Origin: Candidatus Cloacimonadota bacterium
Lineage (GTDB): Bacteria > Cloacimonadota > Cloacimonadia > Cloacimonadales > Cloacimonadaceae
Length of the DNA: 37,082 bases
Assembly: GCA_029561955.1 (NCBI GenBank)
Contig: JAKQWO010000035.1
Location: 1 to 37,082, forward strand
Reading direction: 5' to 3'
A program made the translations under genes and the position numbers. Positions 16,323-26,083 of this stretch are shown here, piece by piece. The notes beneath the pieces are model-generated. The model had not been told where the DNA came from. It did not search any database and saw only the letters and a list, made by a program, of their open reading frames with translations. Every line of letters begins with the position of its first letter. Positions within the stretch are counted from its first letter, which is position 1.

Positions 16323-17936
16323 CTAATAAACCGCCACACTAAACTGCCTTTCATGCTGTTTGCCAGATGAGCTAACGGAGTGCCAGGATATGAAATACAA
16401 GCCTCTACCCACATACTTCCCTTGGGAATCACGTCCATCCCAGATCAGCTCTCCCGTGGCTTCCGTGCTGCTGTTGGCTGCCAAGACCCGCACCAATTGC
16501 CCAGCCCGAGACCACACTTTGCAGCTCACCTTGCTTTGCGGCTCATTAAACTTGAAGGACACGGAGATATACTCGCCCGCTCTCACCTTGGCCGGACTGC
16601 CAAACACCTCCACCGCACGCTTTTGCGTATCCGGAACCTGATGTGGTTTGCTGTTTTCCCGCCCCGGTGTAGCTCCGGATTCATCCAAGGAAGCGCGCCA
16701 CAGCACCTCGCCCTCACGCTCATAGCGTTCCAGCGACTGGTCGGCCTGCGTAGCCCCGCTTGCATAGCTCATGGAGTCGATCAGCTCCTCATCGGCATCA
16801 AAGAGGTAAATATCGTCACCATCGTTGTTTAGCGCCGTCCAACGCTTCACTTCGATGATGGAATTGGCGTCGCATTCCGGATAGCGTGCCTGCAATCGCT
16901 CCGCCGAAGTGCAGAGCACGAAGTAGCCTCTTCGGCCCGGAATTTCAAAGTCAAAACTGCCTCCCGAGCGGTCTTGGATGTAGTAACTGCCGCCGGATGA
17001 GCCGCTTTGCCAAAGCTCGATCCACTCCTGTTCACCCACGGCGGGTCTATACATGATCTCGTTGAGCACGATTCCGCTTTCGCCCACAGAACCGCCCACG
17101 TTCAAGTAAAGCTGGTTGTTGCTCTGATCGGGGTCTGAGGGGTGATCCAGCAGGATGCGGATCTGATGCTCTTCTTCGTCAGCGATGGGAATCCAGGCCT
17201 GCAAGAGCAGCGAATCAGAAGCGGGGATATTGCCCAAGCTGATGTCTTCTACATTGACTTCATCCAAGTAAAACTGCAGCTTGACTTCGCAGGAACTGGG
17301 AGCGGGAGAAAGGTTTTTCACCCAGACCTCACAGAGCCAAGAGTCCGCTTCCGGCCAGATCTTGGCGTGATCCAGAGCGAAGTCTATCCTGTGAGGATTG
17401 GGGTTGGCGGGTGTGGGATTGGTTTCCACCACCCAGTCGATGGCACAATCATCTGTATCAAAACCATTTACGATCCTGGCTAAAGAGGTTCCCGCCGGGC
17501 CACGGGATGCAAAAGAGGTGGCTACATTTCCCGTATCATCGGGAAGTTCGTTGGAGTTGGGAGTGTCATAAAGCACGGTGTCCTTGTAACTTTCGTCTGC
17601 AGAGACAAAGCGCACCCCATCCGTAGCTCCGCCGCCGTTTTGAAAGGCTAAAGTGGCGTAGAAATGCGCATTGTCAACCTTGCTTTCCGCCAAGAGCAGA
17701 TACCTGCCCGCCCTCAGGATAAAGCGTGGAAATTCAAACACTTGCACAAAGCTGCTGCCCGCTTTGAGAATGCGTGCTCCTTCCAGATTGACGTCATGGA
17801 CGCCGGCGTTGTAGAGCTCGATCCACTCATTGCCTGTGTCCACGCCGGGGTGATCGTAGTAGAGTTCATTGATCACGACCTGTGCACCTAAGATGCTGAT
17901 GCACAAAGAGAAGAGCAACGCAAGATGGAGCTTCAT
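16323..17936 (-). CDS. Secreted protein with two lamin-tail domains and a FlgD-like C-terminus
   Basis: 537 residues with an N-terminal signal peptide (MKLHLALLFSLCISILGAQ). A first lamin-tail domain spans about residues 20-135 (VINELYYDHPG, NEWIELYNAG), a CARDB-like adhesion domain about 190-285, and a second lamin-tail domain about 290-400 (IVLNEIMYRPA, QEWIELWQSG). The C-terminus (470-530) resembles the FlgD Ig-like fold (LIWDGRDSQGKYVGRGLYF). Such modules occur in surface or exported proteins of FCB-group bacteria. It follows glgP by 11 bases on the same strand, so it is probably in its operon, an unexpected pairing. Confidence 0.8.
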   Translation of the reverse strand: MKLHLALLFSLCISILGAQVVINELYYDHPGVDTGNEWIELYNAGVHDVNLEGARILKAGSSFVQVFEFPRFILRAGRYLLLAESKVDNAHFYATLAFQNGGGATDGVRFVSADESYKDTVLYDTPNSNELPDDTGNVATSFASRGPAGTSLARIVNGFDTDDCAIDWVVETNPTPANPNPHRIDFALDHAKIWPEADSWLCEVWVKNLSPAPSSCEVKLQFYLDEVNVEDISLGNIPASDSLLLQAWIPIADEEEHQIRILLDHPSDPDQSNNQLYLNVGGSVGESGIVLNEIMYRPAVGEQEWIELWQSGSSGGSYYIQDRSGGSFDFEIPGRRGYFVLCTSAERLQARYPECDANSIIEVKRWTALNNDGDDIYLFDADEELIDSMSYASGATQADQSLERYEREGEVLWRASLDESGATPGRENSKPHQVPDTQKRAVEVFGSPAKVRAGEYISVSFKFNEPQSKVSCKVWSRAGQLVRVLAANSSTEATGELIWDGRDSQGKYVGRGLYFISWHSVSSSGKQHERQFSVAVY

Positions 17937-17947
17937 GGAGATGAGGT

Positions 17948-20476
17948 TTAGCTCTCTTGGGCCTCCGCAGAGGGCTTGGACATAGAGATGGAGACGTTTA
18001 CCGGCTTGATCTTCCAGATCTCACGTGCGTATTCGGCGATGGAGCGGTCGGCAGAAAATTTGCCGCTGCGGGCGATGTTGAGCACCACCTTGGCAGCCCA
18101 TTCATTTGGCTTCAGATACAGCTCATCCGCTCTAAATGAGGTGTGGACGTAATCTTCAAAATCCGCCAACATCAGATAGGGATCGCCGTTTTCCAGCAGC
18201 GATTGGCCGATGGGCGCAAAGAGTCCGGGCTCATCGGGGCAGAAGGTGTCGTTGCGGATGGAATCCAAAACCTCACGCAGCATTTCGTTTTGATGATAAC
18301 ACTTCCAAGGGTCGTAACCTTCACTCTTGAGAGAGCTTACCTCATCCGCCCTCAGCCCGAAGATAAACATGTTTTCCTCGCCGATCTCCTGAGCCATTTC
18401 CACCGTGGCGCCATCCAAAGTGCCGAGGGTGAGGGCGCCATTGAGCGCAAACTTCATGTTTCCCGTACCGCTGGCCTCAAAACCGGCGGTGGAGATTTGC
18501 TCTGAAAGATCCGCCGCGGGGATGATCTTTTCGGCTAAAGAAACGCTGTAATTGGGCAAGAACACTACCTTTAGGGCATCGTTGATCTCGGCATCGTTGT
18601 TGATCACGTCGGCGATGGAATTGATCAGCTTGATCACGCGCTTGGCCATGAAGTAGCCCGGTGCGGCCTTGCCGGCAAAGATCACCACTCTGGGCATGTA
18701 GTCAGCTTGGGGATTGCGCTTGATCTGATAGTAGCGAGCCAGGGTGCCTAAGACGTTCAAGAGCTGACGCTTATACTCGTGCAGACGCTTGATCTGCACA
18801 TCAAAAACCGCCTCCGGATTCACGCGCACACCGATGCTCTGGTAGATGTGCTTGCTCAGCGATTTCTTGTTGATCAGCTTCACTTCGCGCAGCGCTTCCA
18901 AGAAGTCGGCATCCTGCGCAAATGGCTCTAAAGCACGGAGTTGGCTGAGGTCTTTGACCCAGGCATCGCCTATGTGTTCGGTGATCAAACTGGCTAACTG
19001 CGGATTGCAAGCACGCAGCCATAACCTCGGTGTGATGCCATTTGTCTTGTTTTGAAACATCTCGGGGCGCATCTGATAGAAGTCTGAAAACACACGCTCT
19101 TTGAGGATTTCAGAGTGGATCTGCGCCACTCCATTCACCGTGTGCGAGCCGTGCATGCAGAGCTGAGCCATGCGCACGGATTTCTCGGGCGATTCCTCGA
19201 TGATGGACATGTTGCGCATGCGCACGAAGTTGCCCGGATAGGCACGGGAAATCTCTCCCATCACGTGGTTGTTGATCTGATAGATCAGCATCAGATGCCG
19301 CGGGAGCAGCTCTTCAAAGAGACGGATATTCCACTTTTCCAGCGCTTCCGGCAGGATGGTGTGGTTGGTGTAGGAAAAGACATTCTTGGTGATCTCCCAG
19401 GCATCCAAAAAGGATAATCCCTCTTCATCGATGAAGATACGCAGCATTTCCGGAATGGCCAAGGCGGGATGGGTGTCGTTGAGCTGGATGGCGTTTTTGT
19501 CTGCAAAGCCTTCAAAATCATCATGATCCTGCTTCCAGGCGGCGAAGATATCCTGCAAGGTTGCGCTCACGAAAAAGTATTCCTGCTTCAGCCTCAAGGT
19601 GCGCCCCAGGTGGAAGTTGTCGTTGGGATACAGCACTTTGGAGATGTTTTCGCTGATGTTCTTTTTTTCCACAGCCTTCACGTAGTCGCCGCTATTAAAG
19701 TAATCAAAGTCAAATTCATCCGTGGCGGTGGCTTGCCAGAGGCGCAAGTTATTGACATTGTCGACCTTATAGCCGGGAATGGGGATGTCCCACGCCACAG
19801 CCATCACGTCCTCGGTATCCACCCAATCGAAGACAGGCAGCCCGTCAGCGTCCTTTTTCTCCAAGACTCGGCCGCCAAAACGCACTCTGTAGGTGATTTC
19901 CGGACGTCTGATCTCCCAAGGACAGCCATATTTGAGCCAGTGATCCGGCTCTTCCACCTGATAGCCCTGCAAAATCGCCTGTTTGAAGATGCCAAATTCA
20001 TAGCGAATGCCATAGCCGTAGGCGGGATAGGAACCCGTGGCCAGAGAATCCATAAAACAGGCAGCGAGGCGGCCTAAACCACCATTTCCCAAGCCCATAT
20101 CTGGCTCTTGCTCCACCACGTCTTCCAGGTCGTAGCCCATCTGCTTGAGCATGTCATACGCCTTGTCAAAGGCATCCAGATTGATGAGCGTGTTCTTCAA
20201 GAGCCGCCCGATCAAAAACTCCATCGAGAGGTAATAAACCTTCTTCACATCCTGCTTGCGATACTGATACTGCGTGCGCAGCCAGCGCTCAATCAGCCTG
20301 TCCCTCAAGGTGAGCGACAGCGCATAATAGACGTCCCAAGGCTGCACCGTGGTGGTGTCCTTCACTAATGAATACTCCAGATGGCTCAGGAAGCGGGAGA
20401 GCATGTCTCTATTATTGGTCGGCGCCGCATCCGTGAAGAAGATGGAGCGCAGGCCGTTGTTATTGTCGTTTGTCAT
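17948..20476 (-). CDS. glgP: Glycogen/alpha-glucan phosphorylase
   Basis: 842 residues from ATG 20476, preferred over ATG 20497 because AAGGA lies seven bases before it. EPDMGLGNGGLGRLAACF and ASGTGNMKFALNGALTLG are phosphorylase blocks; the Lys of GNMK (about residue 674) is the pyridoxal phosphate lysine. The length equals that of typical glycogen phosphorylases. It releases glucose 1-phosphate from storage glucans in the cytoplasm. No glycogen synthase or branching enzyme is in the window. The promoter must lie in the gap before 20815. Confidence 0.95.
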   Translation of the reverse strand: MTNDNNNGLRSIFFTDAAPTNNRDMLSRFLSHLEYSLVKDTTTVQPWDVYYALSLTLRDRLIERWLRTQYQYRKQDVKKVYYLSMEFLIGRLLKNTLINLDAFDKAYDMLKQMGYDLEDVVEQEPDMGLGNGGLGRLAACFMDSLATGSYPAYGYGIRYEFGIFKQAILQGYQVEEPDHWLKYGCPWEIRRPEITYRVRFGGRVLEKKDADGLPVFDWVDTEDVMAVAWDIPIPGYKVDNVNNLRLWQATATDEFDFDYFNSGDYVKAVEKKNISENISKVLYPNDNFHLGRTLRLKQEYFFVSATLQDIFAAWKQDHDDFEGFADKNAIQLNDTHPALAIPEMLRIFIDEEGLSFLDAWEITKNVFSYTNHTILPEALEKWNIRLFEELLPRHLMLIYQINNHVMGEISRAYPGNFVRMRNMSIIEESPEKSVRMAQLCMHGSHTVNGVAQIHSEILKERVFSDFYQMRPEMFQNKTNGITPRLWLRACNPQLASLITEHIGDAWVKDLSQLRALEPFAQDADFLEALREVKLINKKSLSKHIYQSIGVRVNPEAVFDVQIKRLHEYKRQLLNVLGTLARYYQIKRNPQADYMPRVVIFAGKAAPGYFMAKRVIKLINSIADVINNDAEINDALKVVFLPNYSVSLAEKIIPAADLSEQISTAGFEASGTGNMKFALNGALTLGTLDGATVEMAQEIGEENMFIFGLRADEVSSLKSEGYDPWKCYHQNEMLREVLDSIRNDTFCPDEPGLFAPIGQSLLENGDPYLMLADFEDYVHTSFRADELYLKPNEWAAKVVLNIARSGKFSADRSIAEYAREIWKIKPVNVSISMSKPSAEAQES

Positions 20477-20696
20477 TGATTTATCCTTCATTTGCATGTG
20501 TAAAGAGTAGTGAAGGGTCAGAAAAAGGGGTGGGGGTTATTTGTCAAGTTTGGAGATATTGACGGGTGCTGAAAACACCAAAGATCGTTTTCAAATGGAT
20601 TATGCTTGCCCACATTGAGGGCGTCTTATCGTACCACAGCAAATGCCATGCATGCTGCTATCAGGAGATAGGAGATTTTCAAAAACGCTTTTTAGC

Positions 20697-20724
20697 TTGA
20701 CAGATATGTCAGCCGTATTATCGT
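20697..20724 (+). promoter_or_regulatory. Candidate promoter and operator for the phosphatase/kinase operon
   Basis: TTGACA at 20697-20702 is followed after 16 bases by TATCGT at 20719-20724, a fair sigma-70 pair. The inverted repeat TGACA-GATA-TGTCA (20698-20711) overlaps the -35 box, so a repressor could compete with RNA polymerase there. Both are short motifs and could be chance. Confidence 0.35.
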
Positions 20725-20814
20725 TGTCTTGAGACGGGTGGATATTGTGTCCCCCGGATGCGTATAGCTGCACCGTCATCATCAAGAAAGATATTGATAG
20801 CACAAGGAGACGCC

Positions 20815-20952
20815 ATGAATTTCAGGATCTATTCCCAGCCGGAAATTTCTAAAAACGGGGCTTCCCAGTCCCTCAAGCTCAAAAATGCTCTGCCAAGATC
20901 AGCATTGATCAGAGCGATAACATCAGATAGTCTCTACCTGCCATGGCAATAA
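20815..20952 (+). CDS. Possible 45-residue peptide ahead of the PP2C gene
   Basis: ATG 20815 has a strong AAGGAG at 20804-20809 and opens a 45-codon frame beginning MNFRIYSQPEISKNG and ending LYLPWQ. It has no signal peptide, membrane helix or known motif. It ends 50 bases before the PP2C start and would be on the same transcript. It may be a genuine small gene, a regulatory leader peptide, or a chance frame; the good ribosome binding site is the main support. Confidence 0.35.
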   Translation: MNFRIYSQPEISKNGASQSLKLKNALPRSALIRAITSDSLYLPWQ

Positions 20953-21002
20953 CAGATTTCAGAACATCAAAGACAACACCAGCTTATTGAAAGGAGGTGT
21001 AT

Positions 21003-21725
21003 ATGTTTAGTGTTTCCTATTTTTGCAACCCGGGCAACCCTCAAAGAGCGCATCAAGACAGGGTTTATGTCAATGGGGTTGTGTTGACTGAAGGGATCTT
21101 ACATGCCGTCGGCCGCCGTTCACTCAGGTGTTTCGTAGCGGATGGGGTCGGAAGTATGATCAACAGCGAACATGCAGCGCAATACGTCCTGCGTCAAATA
21201 GGCAGGCTCGACAATGTCATTAACAGCCAAGAACGGGATCTTTTCCAGACTCACCTGCTCAAGATAAACAAGGACTTGGTACAGCTCAATAGAAACAGTG
21301 AGAAGTATTGGAAATCTGCCACCACTCTCTGCGGCCTGGTCCTGGATGAGCATGGTTTGATGACTGTTAATGTGGGGGATTCGGAGATTTTGGTTTTCAG
21401 GGGCGACATGCTGAGCAGGGTGACAACGCCGCAAGTATATGATGAATTGACACCTAACAGCCCTCTGATCAGTTATCTGGGCTCAAGTCGAGAGGAAATG
21501 AGAGTGGATTTCGATTCTTTTTATCATCAGTATAACAAGGGTGATATCGTGATCGTAACCACGGACGGCCTGCTGAAAGCCATCTCCAAAAAGGACTTGA
21601 GAAGCATCCTGAACGGGCAGGGAACACTGCAGCAAAAGGTCGCCGAGGTCTATTCCGTTCTCCAAGAACAGCCTGCACCGGATAATCTGGGAGCGATATT
21701 CATCACAGAGGAGGAAAGCACGTGA
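21003..21725 (+). CDS. PP2C-family serine/threonine phosphatase
   Basis: 240 residues from ATG 21003, with AAGGAGG at 20991-20997. The metal-binding and core PP2C motifs are in order: HQDRV (Asp19), VADGVGSM (Asp47, Gly48), NVGDSE (Asp126), TTDGL (Asp188) and DNLG (Asp227, Asn228). It should remove phosphate from Ser/Thr residues in the cytoplasm. It is the first certain gene of the operon that also encodes the kinase, so it most likely reverses that kinase's action on itself or on the FHA partner. Its TGA overlaps the GTG of the next gene. Confidence 0.88.
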   Translation: MFSVSYFCNPGNPQRAHQDRVYVNGVVLTEGILHAVGRRSLRCFVADGVGSMINSEHAAQYVLRQIGRLDNVINSQERDLFQTHLLKINKDLVQLNRNSEKYWKSATTLCGLVLDEHGLMTVNVGDSEILVFRGDMLSRVTTPQVYDELTPNSPLISYLGSSREEMRVDFDSFYHQYNKGDIVIVTTDGLLKAISKKDLRSILNGQGTLQQKVAEVYSVLQEQPAPDNLGAIFITEEEST

Positions 21726-21940
21726 GGTTGAAGTGGTATCATTGGCTGATCATCATCATCTTGGTGGCACAAATACTCCCATTGGGAGCGGTGCTCAGAC
21801 CCTTTCTGATCTTGATATTGCTGTATATCGGTGTGAGAATTCTGCTGGGAGGTCTGGGGCTAAAGGCAAATTATTGTCAGCATTGCGGGGCAAGGGTAGC
21901 CTATGGAAAGTATTGTAAAAATTGTGGCAGGAGGATATGA
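21722..21940 (+). CDS. Small membrane protein with a C-terminal zinc ribbon
   Basis: 72 residues starting at GTG 21722, overlapping the PP2C stop as GTGA. Two hydrophobic segments (about 8-22 and 26-44) are followed by a zinc ribbon with Cys52, Cys55, Cys65 and Cys68. The ribbon probably faces the cytoplasm if the two helices form a hairpin. Its place between phosphatase and membrane kinase suggests an adaptor or anchoring role, but that is inference. I do not recognise a named family. Confidence 0.7.
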   Translation: MRLKWYHWLIIIILVAQILPLGAVLRPFLILILLYIGVRILLGGLGLKANYCQHCGARVAYGKYCKNCGRRI

Positions 21941-21943
21941 CAC

Positions 21944-24900
21944 ATGACACACACAAACAAGACTGATATTTTGAATCAGACTCCTGGGGAAGTGAGGAGA
22001 GAAGCTCCTCCATCCATAAATCTCCAGACTGTGAACGAAGAGACCGGCGAGCCCAGACAATTCCTGATCTTACAGGAGGGTGAGACACTAAACTTGAGGA
22101 TTGATAATGCGGAGGTGCCCTTCCGGATTGCCGGTGTGATCTCAGAGCCAGGCACAACCGGTGAGGCTGTCGTCTACAGGGTCTTGGATGCCGATGACCA
22201 GGAATACGCTCTGAAGGTATATCGGATACTGAGCCGCGACGAAGAGCCAAACCCAGTTGCCCTGAAAAGGATCAGGAAAATCGGTGACGCCGATATCCTG
22301 CGCCTGTATGCCTACGGTATGGGGCCAAATAGAATCATGAATGCCTACTGTTGGGAGTTGCAGGCCTATGCCCGTGGAGGCAACCTGCTGTCTGTGCCCA
22401 GCCTGAAGCAGAAATACACTCCCAAATTCCTGGAGGAAGTGATTGTCCCACAGATTCTCAATGGGATTTGGACATTGCACGATGATTTGATCTACCACTG
22501 TGACCTGAAACCTCAGAATATCTTCTATCTGGATGAAGGCCAGAATGACATCGTCATCGGCGACTATGGCTCAGCCAAGACCAAGGAAAAGGGGAGCGGG
22601 GATTCCTTTATTACAACTCATACCATAAGAGGTTCACGTTTCTATGTCCCACCGGAGTTTTTTGGAAGCATCGTGCGTGATAAATCTGACTACTATTCCA
22701 TGGGCTGCATTCTCTTGGAATTGCTCTATTCTGAACTGTTTGCAGAGGACGATGTCGCAGCTAAGGATAAGATAAAACTGCTTCAAAATAACCATGAGAA
22801 ACTAATCGACTATAATCCGGACTATCAGCATTTGAATAGCCTGATTGAAGGTTGCACGCTTAACAACTGGGAGCTACGCTGGGGCAGGAAGGAGGTCGAG
22901 GAGTGGCAGAGAGGTGGCTCGCCTGCCATCGTTTATCGGGGCATGGGTATGCAGACCAACGAGTGGAAGTTGACCCGAGAAAAGGTTTTAAGAACTGCGG
23001 AGGATTTTATTGACCATGTTCATAGTCTGACCCCTGATGATTTCTATACAGAGCTGATTGAGGACGAGAACACTTACAACAAGATGCGCACCTGGCTGGG
23101 TGATCTGCTATCCTCGGAGGATTCAAAACACATCGACACGATACGTAATACGCAGGGGCTGAAAGGTAGACCTCAGATACGCGAGGGAATTCTCCGCTAT
23201 CTCGTACCCGAGCTTCCCCTGGTCTGCGAGGGTCAGAGCTTTGACCTGGCTGCCAGTGATCCCTACACCGCCGTTAGAAATTATCTGATTCATACCTGCA
23301 AATGCCTGAGCAACTTCAATCCGGTCATGGCCAAGGAGTATGTTTTTCAATTGGAGTTTGCCCTCAAGCAACTGCTCAGGACGGCTAAAGACGACGATCC
23401 CAAGATAGCTCACTATACCCGCATCCTGAACATTATGAGCCTGATCATGGAAAACGCAGGCAAGGTAAGCGCTGAGTCTGATTTGGAAGTAGGAAGCATT
23501 TCTGCGATACAACTGCTGGGTACCACCTGCGACCACCAGCCAGATGAAAAGTTGCTCAATCTGCGCCTGAAACTGCTGGGCTTCCTGTTTGAGCATCACA
23601 TTGACGCTGTCAAATCAGCACAACTACCTGAGCTGATTACCACGATCAGGCAAAGCCTCGCGGAAAGCGGTTTGTATACCAATTTGATTGAGTTGATAAA
23701 CGCAACTCCAAAAAACAGCAATCTGCTGAAATGGTCTGCCCAATTCCTGCCCGCCAATCTATCAGAAATATATTCAGACTTGGTGAACAGGCTGCAAAGC
23801 TATGATAAGCAAAAGCAAAGCTTGCTATTGGGCTATTTTTGGTCTGGAAAACACGATGAGTATTCAGAACAGAAGATCAGAGAGAAGATAAAAACGCTGG
23901 ATACCAACTATCTTGGCATGTCTGAGGATGACCTTGTCAATGGCTTGATGGATGTCCAATTTGAGATCAATTTTGCCAGGGCAACACACTTGGCAGAGAG
24001 CGATTTTCTTACCGGATTGGCGAAAGTTTACGCACCCCGAGCAAGTTCTTTATTGGATTTCTTCTCTTTGGGGTGGATAGGGAATCTGGAAGCGTTACAT
24101 ACACTGGTGATCAAGCTTGCATACATGGTTAATCCAGATAGGGGAATGCGTATTAGCGGCAGCTTATGCCTGCAGTCGATCGGAGCATATCTACGGGAAT
24201 TGCTCATAGGGAATTGCTATTACGAAGCAGACGATCCAGAGCTGCAAGTGTTTCTTGAGCATCAAAATCGCAGTGATCTGCTGGAATTGGGTTATAATGA
24301 GTTTCTCTGGGAATCCATAGACCTGTTAGAAGGCAATGAGTTAACTTACTCACGCTACAAAGATCTTGAACTGTCGAGTGTGAAGATAGACATCAGGACG
24401 GGGTTAGTCAGGGTGAATGGTTCTTTGCATCCGCTGTTAGTCGTGAAAAACAGCAAACAAGCCGATGCGGAACCTCAAATCTTCTATCAAAAGAAGGATC
24501 AACAGTTAGCCTATCGAGAATTGGATTTACACATCGGTTACCGAAGAAACAGCATAACCGCGGACGGTAACAGCCTGAAGAACAAGGAAGATGTGCTTTG
24601 GCTGGAAGGTGAAATCCTCCAAGGAACAATCACTCCCGGCACAGGAGGTTCGAGCCAAGGGCAGCGACCAAACTCGACATTCTCAGTCTGCCCTGCAAAA
24701 CTGTCGGCATTTGCCACAAAAAGGCGGTTAATGCTCTCTCGTGAAATTGAGGTGTATATCGGCGACTGGAGTAAGCAGTTTGCAAAAGCCAATGAAGTTG
24801 CACTTTTCCATGGTCTGCAGTGGCTGATTTATGCTATCTTGCTTTTTGTCAATCTGTTGGCCTTGACCGGTCCCAGGCTTTTTTATCACCGTTTTGGAAT

Positions 24901-26083
24901 CTTGTGGGTGATCATTAGTGCAGTTCTGTGGTTAATGACCACAGGCATAAAAGTGATCCCGGTAAAACTAAGGGAATTGTCTTTCGCCTATATAGTTGTG
25001 CCCTATGTGATAGCCCTTTTTTTTAGTTTGTCCAATACGTCGGAACCCTATTTCCCTTACCTGCTCAAGGCACAGTTGGCCGTCACTACTATTGCTTGTT
25101 TGATAGCGATTGTAAGCATGCTTCATGTGTATCGAAAACAAAGCAAGTTGCTGAAAAAAGCTGCCTTCCTGCCGGTGGTTGGGATTTTGACGGCATTGGG
25201 ATGTCTGAGTGCCATTTACGTGAAAGATTTGGGTGACAATCTCTTTCCCTCCCACTTTGCGAGCCAAGACTCTATGATCCAGATGATAGAAGTTGAGGGA
25301 GGCAGTTACTATTTCCAAGGTCGAGAGGTAATTATCTCTGACTTTTACATCGCAGAACACGAAACACGTTATGCTGATTTCAGCAGGTTTGTAGCAAACA
25401 CCAATTATGTAACGGAAGCAGAAGAAGGTGACGGGTCTTACGTTTACACTGATCAATCCCTATTGGGGCTCTTCAGGACAGGCGGTACTTGGCACGCAGA
25501 TACCGCATCCTGGAGGAATAATTTCTTTAAAAAGCATACAGATCAAGACCCAGTGGTATGCGTTTCCTTCAAGGATGCGGCAACCTTCTGTAACTGGCTG
25601 AGTTTCTGGGAGGGGTATGATGAATGTTATACGATCAAAGGAAATAAGGTGACCTGCAATTGGGACGCAAACGGATACCGGTTACCTACTGAAGCAGAGT
25701 GGGAGTATGCAGCTTCCGGTGGCAAGTATTCAAATAGTTATCAATACGCAGGTTCGGATAATGTGAACAAAGTAGCTTGGCGTCCAGGAAATGCAAAATA
25801 TCGGATCCATCCAGTAAAGCGGAAAAAGCCCAATGAGCTGGGTATTTATGATCTCAGTGGCAATGTCTCCGAAATGTGTTGGGATTACTACCAGGAAGAG
25901 CCACCAAAACCTGGAACAAAGGACCCTCACGGCCCGAAAACTGGCAAATATAGGTGTCTCAGAGGCGGTTCCTGGCTATATCGTAATGGCATGGTTTATA
26001 CGAAAAGGGTACACAACAGTTTTGAAGATAAGCCCTTACAGAGCGCATCATTTGTCGGTTTTAGGGTGGTCAGAAAGATGTAG
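21944..26083 (+). CDS. Membrane Ser/Thr kinase with extracytoplasmic FGE-like sensor domain
   Basis: 1379 residues; AGGAGG at 21929-21934 supports the start. A protein kinase domain fills about residues 60-340: loop VISEPGTTGEAVVYRV, Lys91 in YALKVYR, HCDLKPQN (185-192, Asp187, Asn192), DYG at 207-209 in place of DFG, and PPE at 236-238. The Arg of the HRD motif is Cys186, a non-RD kinase. Residues 340-950 are mostly helical with no recognised family. About five membrane helices lie between 957 and 1092, so the last 270 residues should be outside. These form an FGE-sulfatase/C-type-lectin-like domain (RLPTEAEWEYAASGG, GIYDLSGNVSEMCWD, CLRGGSWLYRNG, GFRVVRK). The cysteine pair used by true formylglycine enzymes is absent, so it probably binds a ligand. 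Confidence 0.88.
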   Translation: MTHTNKTDILNQTPGEVRREAPPSINLQTVNEETGEPRQFLILQEGETLNLRIDNAEVPFRIAGVISEPGTTGEAVVYRVLDADDQEYALKVYRILSRDEEPNPVALKRIRKIGDADILRLYAYGMGPNRIMNAYCWELQAYARGGNLLSVPSLKQKYTPKFLEEVIVPQILNGIWTLHDDLIYHCDLKPQNIFYLDEGQNDIVIGDYGSAKTKEKGSGDSFITTHTIRGSRFYVPPEFFGSIVRDKSDYYSMGCILLELLYSELFAEDDVAAKDKIKLLQNNHEKLIDYNPDYQHLNSLIEGCTLNNWELRWGRKEVEEWQRGGSPAIVYRGMGMQTNEWKLTREKVLRTAEDFIDHVHSLTPDDFYTELIEDENTYNKMRTWLGDLLSSEDSKHIDTIRNTQGLKGRPQIREGILRYLVPELPLVCEGQSFDLAASDPYTAVRNYLIHTCKCLSNFNPVMAKEYVFQLEFALKQLLRTAKDDDPKIAHYTRILNIMSLIMENAGKVSAESDLEVGSISAIQLLGTTCDHQPDEKLLNLRLKLLGFLFEHHIDAVKSAQLPELITTIRQSLAESGLYTNLIELINATPKNSNLLKWSAQFLPANLSEIYSDLVNRLQSYDKQKQSLLLGYFWSGKHDEYSEQKIREKIKTLDTNYLGMSEDDLVNGLMDVQFEINFARATHLAESDFLTGLAKVYAPRASSLLDFFSLGWIGNLEALHTLVIKLAYMVNPDRGMRISGSLCLQSIGAYLRELLIGNCYYEADDPELQVFLEHQNRSDLLELGYNEFLWESIDLLEGNELTYSRYKDLELSSVKIDIRTGLVRVNGSLHPLLVVKNSKQADAEPQIFYQKKDQQLAYRELDLHIGYRRNSITADGNSLKNKEDVLWLEGEILQGTITPGTGGSSQGQRPNSTFSVCPAKLSAFATKRRLMLSREIEVYIGDWSKQFAKANEVALFHGLQWLIYAILLFVNLLALTGPRLFYHRFGILWVIISAVLWLMTTGIKVIPVKLRELSFAYIVVPYVIALFFSLSNTSEPYFPYLLKAQLAVTTIACLIAIVSMLHVYRKQSKLLKKAAFLPVVGILTALGCLSAIYVKDLGDNLFPSHFASQDSMIQMIEVEGGSYYFQGREVIISDFYIAEHETRYADFSRFVANTNYVTEAEEGDGSYVYTDQSLLGLFRTGGTWHADTASWRNNFFKKHTDQDPVVCVSFKDAATFCNWLSFWEGYDECYTIKGNKVTCNWDANGYRLPTEAEWEYAASGGKYSNSYQYAGSDNVNKVAWRPGNAKYRIHPVKRKKPNELGIYDLSGNVSEMCWDYYQEEPPKPGTKDPHGPKTGKYRCLRGGSWLYRNGMVYTKRVHNSFEDKPLQSASFVGFRVVRKM

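Larger units (their letters stand above)
20477..21002. other. Divergent intergenic region between glgP and the signalling operon
   Basis: About 500 bases that must carry the glgP promoter (leftwards) and the promoter of the phosphatase/kinase operon (rightwards). The only possible coding unit is the 45-codon frame at 20815. The rest shows no gene. Confidence 0.5.

Noticed and set aside
21944-26083. FGE/C-type-lectin-like C-terminus as a target of a diversity-generating retroelement
   Set aside because: Such proteins often end in this fold, but no reverse transcriptase and no near-copy of the 3' end of the gene (template repeat) is seen in the window. A search of the rest of the genome would be decisive.
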